DNA of 64,000 nucleotides, taken from the NCBI RefSeq assembly GCF_002115825.1, contig NZ_JFJZ01000020.1, positions 1-64,000 on the forward strand, written 5' to 3'. Positions 18,016 to 25,121 of the stretch are shown in pieces (the first letter of the stretch is position 1; each line of letters begins with the position of its first letter). The DNA comes from Thalassospira sp. MCCC 1A01428 (GTDB lineage Bacteria; Pseudomonadota; Alphaproteobacteria; Rhodospirillales; Thalassospiraceae). Below the pieces are notes generated by a model, which ran no database searches, was not told the origin of the DNA, and saw only the letters and a list, made by a program, of their open reading frames with translations. The position numbers and the translations under genes were made by a program.

Positions 18016-19407
18016 ATGACGTCCAAAATGACACCTCAAAAGACAAAACCCGGACATAACCGGGAATCTCGCCTGTTTTATCAAAGCCGATCCCGCCGCC
18101 CCCTGATTGATCACGCCAAGGGCGTTTACATGTGGGATGTGGATGGCAAACGCTATATTGATGCGTCAAGCGGGGCCATGGTCAGCAATATTGGCCATAG
18201 CGACCCGCGCGTGATTGCCGCCATGCAAGACCAAATGCAAAAGGCGACCTTTGCCTATCGCCTGCATTTTGAAAACGATGCCGCCGAAAACCTGGCCTGG
18301 CGTTTGGCCGAACGCGCCCCGGGCGATCTCGAACGGGTGTTTTTTGTATCAGGCGGGTCCGAAGCCGTTGAAAGCTGCCTGAAACTGGCACGCCAATACG
18401 CCCTTGCCATTGGCGAAGCACAGCGTTTCAAGGTCATTTCGCGCTTTCCCAGCTATCATGGCTCAACACTCGGCGCGCTCGCCATTACCGGCTATACCCC
18501 CATGCACGCGCCCTTTGCCCCGATGATGGTCGATCAGCCCAAAATCCCGGCCCCCACCTGCTATCTTGACCGCGATGATCTTAGCGATCATGACCGGGGC
18601 CTGAAATACGCCAACATGCTGGAAGCCGAAATTTTACGCCAAGGCCCGGAAACGGTGTTGGCCTTTATCATGGAACCGGTTGGCGGGGCCGCGACAGGCG
18701 CACTTGTGGCACCCGACAGTTATTATGGCCGCATTCGCGAAATTTGCGACCAATACGGCATTTTGCTGATTTACGATGAAGTCATGACCGGTGCCGGGCG
18801 CACCGGTACCTATTTTGCCGCCGAACACTGGAACATCGTGCCCGATATTCTGGCCGTCTCCAAGGGGCTGGCGGCGGGTTATGTGCCACTGGGTGCCATG
18901 ATCGCACCTGACCGCATTGTCGGCCCGGTGCTGGACCATGGCGGGTTTATTCACGGCTATACCTATGCGGGCAACCCGATTGCCTGTGCCGCGGGCAATG
19001 CCGTGCTTGATGTCATTGAACAAGACGACCTTCTGGCCAATGCCGCCCAATCAGGCGCGGCGTTAAAGGCCGAACTTACCAAGCTGATGACCCAACACGC
19101 CATGATTGGCGATGTTCGTGGCCTTGGCCTGATGCTGGCGATTGAGCTGGTCGCCAATCGCGACACCATGGAGCCGATTGCACCGAAGCACATGGCGGCG
19201 GCCCGGCTGGTTGATATCGCCTATGACAAGGGATTAATCATTTACTGGCGGCGCACGCGAGGCGGCTATCGGGGCGACCATGTTATGATTTGCCCCCCGC
19301 TCACCATCACGCCAGACCAGTTTGACGATATTCTGGTCCCGCTAAACGAAGCCCTGATCGAACTGGCAGAAGAATTAAAACAGGCGGGAGGTTTGGATCA
19401 TGGCTGA
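18016..19407 (+). CDS. Class III PLP-dependent aminotransferase
   Basis: This 463-aa cytosolic aminotransferase belongs to the omega-amine/beta-alanine type. PLP-binding features are the GSEAVE block (114-119), YHGSTLGAL (147-155), D254 in LIYDEVMTGAGRTG, and the Schiff-base lysine K283 in AVSKGLAAGY. AGGAAAG precedes the ATG. Its stop overlaps the start of the BKACE gene by eight bases, indicating translational coupling. Such enzymes convert a terminal or beta amino group to a ketone or aldehyde. The next gene acts on beta-keto acids, so the two probably catalyse consecutive steps. Confidence 0.9.
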   Translation: MTSKMTPQKTKPGHNRESRLFYQSRSRRPLIDHAKGVYMWDVDGKRYIDASSGAMVSNIGHSDPRVIAAMQDQMQKATFAYRLHFENDAAENLAWRLAERAPGDLERVFFVSGGSEAVESCLKLARQYALAIGEAQRFKVISRFPSYHGSTLGALAITGYTPMHAPFAPMMVDQPKIPAPTCYLDRDDLSDHDRGLKYANMLEAEILRQGPETVLAFIMEPVGGAATGALVAPDSYYGRIREICDQYGILLIYDEVMTGAGRTGTYFAAEHWNIVPDILAVSKGLAAGYVPLGAMIAPDRIVGPVLDHGGFIHGYTYAGNPIACAAGNAVLDVIEQDDLLANAAQSGAALKAELTKLMTQHAMIGDVRGLGLMLAIELVANRDTMEPIAPKHMAAARLVDIAYDKGLIIYWRRTRGGYRGDHVMICPPLTITPDQFDDILVPLNEALIELAEELKQAGGLDHG

Positions 19408-20329
19408 TAAAGTTATTATCACCTGTGCAATTACCGGGTCGGTTCATACCCCGTCCATGAGCCCCCATTTGCCAATCACCCCCGATGAAATCGCCGATCA
19501 GGCGATTGCTGCGGCCGACGCCGGTGCGGCAATTTTACATTTGCACGCCCGCGACCCTAAAACAGGTTTCCCCGCCCCAAACCCTGATTTGTTTATGCAG
19601 TTTCTACCGCGCATCAAAGATGCCACCAACGCCGTTATCAACATTTCAACGGGCGGCGGCATGACCATGACGGTCGAGCAACGCATACAAGCTGCACAAC
19701 AAGCCGCCCCCGAAATGGCGTCGCTAAACCTGGGCACCATGAATTTCGGCCTGTTTCCAGCCCTTAATCGCAAAACAGAATGGCTACATAACTGGGAACC
19801 CGAATTTCTGGAAAACAGCCGGGATTTCGTATTTAAAAATACTTTTTCAGATATAGAAATAATGCTGGCGAAATTGGGCGAAGCCAACGGCACCCGGTTT
19901 GAATTTGAATGTTACGATGTCGGCCATCTTTATACCCTGGCCCATTATGTGGATCGCGGTTTGGTCAAAGGCCCCATCTTTTTGCAATTCGTGCTGGGTA
20001 TTCTCGGCGGCATTGGTGCCGACCCTGAAAACCTGATCCATATGAAAGCCACTGCCGACCGGCTTTTTGGTGATCAATACCGGTTTTCCGTCCTGGGGGC
20101 CGGGCGGCATCAAATTCCCTTTGCCACCATGTCGGCCAGTATGGGCGGGCATGTGCGTGTCGGGCTTGAAGACAACCTTTATATTCGCAAGGGCCAACTG
20201 GCGCAAAATAATGCCGAACAGGTGGTGAAAATTCGCGAGATATTGGCCGGATTGAACCTTGAAATTGCCACCCCTGACGAAGCCCGTGTGATGCTGGGCC
20301 TAAAGGGTGCGGATAACGTTTCGTTTTAA
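19400..20329 (+). CDS. Beta-keto acid cleavage enzyme (BKACE, DUF849)
   Basis: This 309-aa TIM-barrel enzyme belongs to the family that condenses a beta-keto acid with acetyl-CoA to give acetoacetate and a new CoA ester. Metal-binding H47 and H49 (ILHLHARDP) are present, as are FECYDVGHL and GAGRHQIPFATMS. The founding member, Kce, acts in lysine fermentation, and others act on dehydrocarnitine or diverse substrates. It is fused in translation to the aminotransferase gene, which could supply the beta-keto acid. The specific substrate here is unknown. Confidence 0.9.
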   Translation: MADKVIITCAITGSVHTPSMSPHLPITPDEIADQAIAAADAGAAILHLHARDPKTGFPAPNPDLFMQFLPRIKDATNAVINISTGGGMTMTVEQRIQAAQQAAPEMASLNLGTMNFGLFPALNRKTEWLHNWEPEFLENSRDFVFKNTFSDIEIMLAKLGEANGTRFEFECYDVGHLYTLAHYVDRGLVKGPIFLQFVLGILGGIGADPENLIHMKATADRLFGDQYRFSVLGAGRHQIPFATMSASMGGHVRVGLEDNLYIRKGQLAQNNAEQVVKIREILAGLNLEIATPDEARVMLGLKGADNVSF

Positions 20330-20403
20330 CTGATCCGGTTCTGATAAATCCATCGCGCCACCACCATGACCACGACCACCATCAGCAATGAAAGGGCGGC
20401 CCG

Positions 20404-21438
20404 ATGATGCATGCCTATTTTTCACCCGATCAAATGTTGCACCACGGCCAGACTTTTATGGTGGGTGGCGAACGAAAACCCATTCCCGAGGTGCCCGAAC
20501 GCGCCGAAATCCTTAATTCGGCGCTTGGAAAACTCGGCATCATCCCGCAAAGCCCGGCTGATTTCGGGCTGGCGCCAATCGCACAGGTACATTCGCCAGA
20601 ATATTTGCGGTTTTTGGAAAACATTCATCGCGATTGGCGCGCTGCGGGCGGGGCCGAAATTGTGGTTCCCCATATTCACCCGCTTGACCGTACCGGCCCC
20701 TATCCGCAAACACCCGCGGCACAAGCCGGTTTTCATTTGGGCGATACATCCTGCCCGGTTTCGGCCACCACATGGCAATCGGCGCGCAGCAGTGCCAATT
20801 GTGCTGTCGCCGCAGCCCGCCATGTGCGCGATGACAATAATGCCGATTGCGCCTATGCCCTATGCCGCCCACCCGGGCACCATGCCAGCCGCGATATTGC
20901 CGGGGGGTTTTGTTATCTTAACAATTCCGCCATAGCCGCCCGGCAACTGCGCGAACAATTTGGCCGCGTCGCCATCCTTGATATCGACCTGCATCATGGC
21001 AACGGCACCCAGCATATTTTTTATGATTGCGACGATGTTTTAACCGTGTCGATCCATGCCGACCCGGCGCAATTTTACCCCTTTTACTGGGGCCATGCCC
21101 AGGAACGCGGAACAGGCCGGGGATTGGGATATAACCACAACATTCCCCTGCCCCTTGGCAGCGGCGATGATGTGTTTTTATCGGCCCTGGATCGCGCAAC
21201 CGACATCATCCATCATTATGCGCCCGGCGCTTTGGTTCTCGCCTGCGGGCTGGATGCCTCACGCGATGATCCGTTTGGCGGCTTAACCGTCAGCACCGGC
21301 GGGTTTGGTAAAATCGCCCGTAAAATCAGCTTGATCGGTCTGCCCACCGTGATAGTTCAGGAAGGGGGCTATGTCAGCCCGACACTGGCGAATAACCTGG
21401 TGCAGTTTTTAGAAAGTTTTGCGGAGGCACGATCATGA
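20404..21438 (+). CDS. Acetylpolyamine amidohydrolase-like deacetylase (histone deacetylase fold)
   Basis: This 344-aa zinc hydrolase of the arginase/deacetylase fold has H159-H160 (RPPGHHASR), zinc ligands D195 and H197 (ILDIDLHHGNGT) and D284 (GLDASRDDP), and Y323 (QEGGY). The order and spacing match Mycoplana acetylpolyamine amidohydrolase. One active-site entrance residue that I recall as Glu17 there appears to be Phe here (QTFMVGGE), so the substrate may be less cationic. It could equally start at the next ATG (20407). Expected role: removing an acyl group from an amine brought in by the ABC importer. Its stop overlaps the next gene by four bases (ATGA). Confidence 0.85.
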   Translation: MMHAYFSPDQMLHHGQTFMVGGERKPIPEVPERAEILNSALGKLGIIPQSPADFGLAPIAQVHSPEYLRFLENIHRDWRAAGGAEIVVPHIHPLDRTGPYPQTPAAQAGFHLGDTSCPVSATTWQSARSSANCAVAAARHVRDDNNADCAYALCRPPGHHASRDIAGGFCYLNNSAIAARQLREQFGRVAILDIDLHHGNGTQHIFYDCDDVLTVSIHADPAQFYPFYWGHAQERGTGRGLGYNHNIPLPLGSGDDVFLSALDRATDIIHHYAPGALVLACGLDASRDDPFGGLTVSTGGFGKIARKISLIGLPTVIVQEGGYVSPTLANNLVQFLESFAEARS

Positions 21439-22571
21439 CCACAACCGACATTATCATTATTGGTGGCGGTATTGCCGGAATGTCTGCGGCATATTTTCTG
21501 GCGCAAAAGGGCAAAAAGGTTGTGGTGCTGGAAGGTGAAGATCAACCGGGCTATCACAGCACCGGGCGTTCGGCCGCCCTGTATAGTGAAACATACGGCC
21601 CCAAAATCATCCGCAAAATGTCGACTGCCAGCAAGTCGTTTTTCCTGACCCCGCCCGATGGTTTCACATCCCACCCCATCTTGACCCCGCGTGGTGTTAT
21701 TATTACCGCAATGCCGGGCGAAGAAGCCAAATTGGACGAGCTTTTGACAGAAGGCCGTGCCAACGGGGCAAATGTGATTGCGCTTAGCCCCGAACAAATT
21801 ACCGAACTGGTGCCAATTGTGAAGCCCGAATTGCTGATCGGCGGCGCGCTTGAAACCGATGCCATGGATATAGATGTTCATGCCCTGCATTGGGGCTTTA
21901 TCACACAGTTTAAAAAAATGGGCGGCACTGTTGTCACCCGCGCTGATGTCAGCGCTGTTGAAAAAACAAATGACGGCTGGCAAGTGACCATTGGTACGGG
22001 CGAGGTGTATAACGGCACCATTGTTGTGAATGCCGCAGGGGCATGGGCCGACGAAATTGCAAAACAGGCACAGGTCAAACCGCTTGGCCTAACCCCGAAA
22101 CGGCGCACGGCTGTCATGGTCGACCTGCCCGCCGGGATAGAAGCCGATCATTGGCATATGGTCTGCACCGTCGACGAAGGCTTGTATTTCAAACCCGATG
22201 CCGGACGTTTGCTGGTATCGCCCGCCGATGCCACCCCCACCACCCCGCAAGATGCACAGCCCGAAGAACTCGATATTGCCATTACAATTGACCGGCTGAT
22301 CACTGCCACCACATTAACGGTTAATCGCCCGGGCGAAAGCTGGGCCGGGCTGCGCAGCTTCTTTGCCGATGGCGACCCGGTTTCGGGTTTTGACCCCGAT
22401 CATACCGGTTTTTACTGGCTGGCCGGACAAGGCGGATATGGTATTCAAACTGCACCGGCAATGGGTGAATATGCCGCCAGCACAATTTGCGGCGAAGACG
22501 TTCCCGCTGCAATGCAAAAGCTGGGCGTCACCCGGGCTGCATTGTCGCCCACCCGACCCTCATTGTCCTAA
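21435..22571 (+). CDS. FAD-dependent amine/D-amino acid oxidase-like protein
   Basis: This 378-aa DAO-family flavoprotein has the N-terminal dinucleotide motif IIIIGGGIAGMSAAYFLAQKG, the GYHSTGRSAAL segment and a C-terminal YWLAGQGGYGIQTAPAMG. Family members oxidise secondary or primary amines such as D-amino acids, sarcosine or glycine derivatives to imines. It overlaps the deacetylase gene by four bases. GGAGG precedes the ATG. In this operon it probably oxidises an amine group released or exposed by deacylation. Confidence 0.86.
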   Translation: MTTTDIIIIGGGIAGMSAAYFLAQKGKKVVVLEGEDQPGYHSTGRSAALYSETYGPKIIRKMSTASKSFFLTPPDGFTSHPILTPRGVIITAMPGEEAKLDELLTEGRANGANVIALSPEQITELVPIVKPELLIGGALETDAMDIDVHALHWGFITQFKKMGGTVVTRADVSAVEKTNDGWQVTIGTGEVYNGTIVVNAAGAWADEIAKQAQVKPLGLTPKRRTAVMVDLPAGIEADHWHMVCTVDEGLYFKPDAGRLLVSPADATPTTPQDAQPEELDIAITIDRLITATTLTVNRPGESWAGLRSFFADGDPVSGFDPDHTGFYWLAGQGGYGIQTAPAMGEYAASTICGEDVPAAMQKLGVTRAALSPTRPSLS

Positions 22572-22589
22572 TCGCGAAAGTTTTCGGCC

Positions 22590-23879
22590 ATGTCACACCC
22601 AAAAGCCGACAGAACCGCATTGCGCAAGGCCGTTCGCGCCAGGCAGGACCAAATCATTGCCGATTTGTCGGAACTGGTGGCATTGCCCAGCCTGCTTGGG
22701 CAGGAACAATCAGCCCAAAACTGGATGGCGGGCAAATACCGCACGATGGGGCTGGATGTTGAAACCGTTGCCATTGATATTGCCGCCTTGCACGATAAAC
22801 CGGGCTTTTCCCCACCGGTAATCGATAATTATAACGGGCGTGAAAATGTTGTGGGCATTCACACCCCGGCCACAACAACAGGCCGAAGCCTGATCCTGAA
22901 CGGCCATATCGATGTCGTCCCCACCGGCCCGGCAGAGCTGTGGCAACAACCGCCCTTTACCCCGCATGTTATCGGTGACTGGCTGTATGGCCGTGGGGCC
23001 GGTGATATGAAAGCCGGCCTCATTGCCAGTTGCCATGCCCTTTCAGCCTTGCATGATGTTGGACTTGAACCCGCCGCGCCGGTCATTTTACAATCCGTCG
23101 TCGAGGAAGAATGCACCGGCAACGGTGCGCTTGCCTGCCTGCATGCCGGGTATCGCGCCGATTGCGCCATTATCCCCGAACCGTTCAATCAAACCCTGAT
23201 GACAGCCCAGCTTGGTGTGATGTGGTTTCAGCTTCATGTTACTGGCAGCCCCGCCCATGTACTTGATACATCGGCAGGCAGCAATGCTATTGAGGCCGCC
23301 TATGGCTTTTTTGAAACGCTAAAGGAAGTCGAGGAACTGTGGAATCACCCCGGGCACCGGCACGAAGCCTATGGTGCACATAGCCATCCGGTTAATTTCA
23401 ATCTGGGTAAAATTTCGGGTGGCGAATGGGCATCTACCGTGCCGACAACCTGTGATGCCGACATTCGCATCGGGTTTTATCCGGGCATGGATATGGGCGA
23501 AATTCAATCAATGATCAACGACGTTGCAAAATCGGCAATTGATAATCATCCCGCCTGCAAAGGGGCCACAGTCACCGTAGAATATCGGGGTTTCCAAGCT
23601 GAAGGGTGTGTGATGGATGAAACCCACCCGATGATGACAATGATTGGCGATTTGCACCGCGAAGTTACGGGAAACATGATAAAAAATTATGCATCTACGG
23701 CAACAACGGATGCACGTTTTTTCCAGATTTATGGCAATATCCCGGCCACCTGTTATGGGCCAAAGGCGGAACGCATTCACGGCATTGATGAACGGGTTTC
23801 AATTTCGTCGGTGATGGAAGTGACCGAAGTTCTGGCCCTGTTTATTGCCGACTGGTGCGGTACCAACCCGCAGGCCTGA
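22590..23879 (+). CDS. ArgE/DapE-family M20 deacylase
   Basis: This 429-aa M20 metallohydrolase has zinc-site motifs LILNGHIDVVPTGP, YGRGAGDMKAG and the catalytic VVEEECTGNGA, plus a central dimerisation domain. Family members remove acetyl, succinyl or similar groups from amino acids. It is the second deacylase-type enzyme of the operon, which suggests either two acyl groups on the substrate or an acylated intermediate later in the route. The ribosome binding site is weak (GAAAG). It follows the oxidase gene by 18 bp. Confidence 0.88.
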   Translation: MSHPKADRTALRKAVRARQDQIIADLSELVALPSLLGQEQSAQNWMAGKYRTMGLDVETVAIDIAALHDKPGFSPPVIDNYNGRENVVGIHTPATTTGRSLILNGHIDVVPTGPAELWQQPPFTPHVIGDWLYGRGAGDMKAGLIASCHALSALHDVGLEPAAPVILQSVVEEECTGNGALACLHAGYRADCAIIPEPFNQTLMTAQLGVMWFQLHVTGSPAHVLDTSAGSNAIEAAYGFFETLKEVEELWNHPGHRHEAYGAHSHPVNFNLGKISGGEWASTVPTTCDADIRIGFYPGMDMGEIQSMINDVAKSAIDNHPACKGATVTVEYRGFQAEGCVMDETHPMMTMIGDLHREVTGNMIKNYASTATTDARFFQIYGNIPATCYGPKAERIHGIDERVSISSVMEVTEVLALFIADWCGTNPQA

Positions 23880-23922
23880 ATTTTACACCGATACTTTAAA
23901 CCAAAGAAAAACGGAGCATAAA

Positions 23923-24267
23923 ATGAGCATCGAACGTTTCCATACCGGCCCGCGGATGAGCCAGGCAGTTGTCCATGGTGACACCGTATATCTGGCCGGT
24001 CAGGTTGGCGAGCCGGGCGCATCGGTTACCGCACAGACCACAAAATGCCTGGAACAGGTTGATGCCCTTCTGGCCGAATGCGGCTCAAAAAAGGAAAACA
24101 TCCTGCAAGCCGTGATCTGGCTGGCTGACATGAGCGATTTTGCCGAAATGAATGCCGTTTGGGATGCCTGGGTGCCACAGGGCCATACCCCGGCCCGCGC
24201 GTGCGGCGAAGCCAAACTGGCAACCCCGGACTACAAGGTCGAATTCATTATTACCGCTGCCAAATAA
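23923..24267 (+). CDS. RidA-family enamine/imine deaminase
   Basis: This 114-aa member of the YjgF/YER057c/UK114 family keeps the active-site arginine (TPARACGEAKL) and the glutamate 15 residues later (YKVEFII), as in E. coli RidA. RidA hydrolyses reactive enamine or imine intermediates made by PLP enzymes and amine oxidases. As last gene of the operon it would clean up products of the FAD oxidase. The start at 23923 matches the family length. Confidence 0.9.
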   Translation: MSIERFHTGPRMSQAVVHGDTVYLAGQVGEPGASVTAQTTKCLEQVDALLAECGSKKENILQAVIWLADMSDFAEMNAVWDAWVPQGHTPARACGEAKLATPDYKVEFIITAAK

Positions 24268-24279
24268 CAAACAATCCAT

Positions 24280-24304
24280 CCGGGCGGCATTTTTTGTCGC
24301 CCGG
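24280..24304 (+). terminator. Hairpin at end of the ABC-BKACE operon
   Basis: CCGGGCG/CGCCCGG forms a 7-bp GC stem (24280-24286 with 24298-24304) 12 bp after the ridA stop. The U-run lies in the loop rather than after the stem, so it is a weak terminator or a 3' stabiliser. Confidence 0.5.
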
Positions 24305-24592
24305 TTCCACCCCAAAGCTGTCTCATTCATTTCTTCGTTTGCCTTAGCGATCGGACCCCGGCCAAACAATCTGGTCCGCCCCCGGAAGCAAAAACCCTTT
24401 TGGCGACGCAATATAATCACGGCTTGTGGCGTCAGCTTTGCGGAAATCCGCCTGATAAATGACCCTTACGACACCTGCGCCAAACAATGGTTTGATCGCA
24501 CACCCTAAAACCTTCTCCCTCCGCCAAAACCACCATTTTGATGCCTCTCGCGTTAAAACACCGCCCCCAAAAGGTTCTCCTTATTCCAATTC
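24305..24592. other. Intergenic region, no gene recognised
   Basis: I find no coding sequence with family resemblance, repeat or RNA structure here. It separates the long catabolic operon from the MarR-FUSC unit and probably holds promoter elements for the latter near its right end. Confidence 0.5.
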
Positions 24593-24627
24593 ATATTGTA
24601 AGCATATAATTTGTATGCTTACAATAT
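24593..24627. promoter_or_regulatory. Large MarR operator overlapping a TATAAT box
   Basis: Perfect 14-bp arms (24593-24606 and 24614-24627) flank a 7-bp spacer. A consensus TATAAT (24605-24610) sits at the centre, and the marR ATG follows only three bases after the right arm. Repressor binding here would cover the promoter and start, so strong autorepression is expected. No Shine-Dalgarno sequence fits between the dyad and the ATG. Confidence 0.8.
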
Positions 24628-24630
24628 TTT

Positions 24631-25119
24631 ATGGAAAACATCGACCTTTTACGCCAAACCGTAACCACAAACCTGTTGCAAACCGGGCGTCACTGGCGCC
24701 GGGCAGCAACACAGGTTTTGGGTCATCACGGTATATCCGAAGCCTGTGCATCGCCGCTTATCTGGATCAGCCGTATGGGCGGTGGTACCCGGCAGGTGGT
24801 ATTGGCGCATTGCATCGGTATCGAAAGTGCATCTCTTGTGCGCTTGCTAGACCAGTTGGAAGCCAACAACCTGATTGAACGCAAGGCAGACCCCAGCGAC
24901 CGGCGGGCAAAATGTATCTGGTTAACGCAGGAAGGCCAGGAACTGGCGACCAAGATGGAAGCATTATTGATACAGCTTCGCAGTCGTATTCTGGCAAATG
25001 TCACCCGCGAAGACCTTGAAGCAACCCTTCGGGTTTTTCAGGCGTTTGACGACGACACCAGCGAGAGCGTGGCGGCACCTGCACCCGCATCACAAACTGC
25101 AAAGACGGCCGGAGCCTGA
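24631..25119 (+). CDS. MarR-family transcriptional regulator
   Basis: This 162-aa winged-helix protein has a recognition region in residues 50-90 (SASLVRLLDQLEANNLIERKADPSDRR) and a wing ending in KCIWLTQEG. MarR proteins are usually repressors relieved by small aromatic or phenolic ligands. The gene sits directly upstream of the FUSC efflux gene with only two bases between. It carries its own operator at 24593-24627. By analogy with other MarR/FUSC pairs it probably controls efflux of an aromatic acid. The C-terminal 20 residues are Ala/Thr-rich and look unstructured. Confidence 0.88.
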   Translation: MENIDLLRQTVTTNLLQTGRHWRRAATQVLGHHGISEACASPLIWISRMGGGTRQVVLAHCIGIESASLVRLLDQLEANNLIERKADPSDRRAKCIWLTQEGQELATKMEALLIQLRSRILANVTREDLEATLRVFQAFDDDTSESVAAPAPASQTAKTAGA

Positions 25120-25121
25120 AT

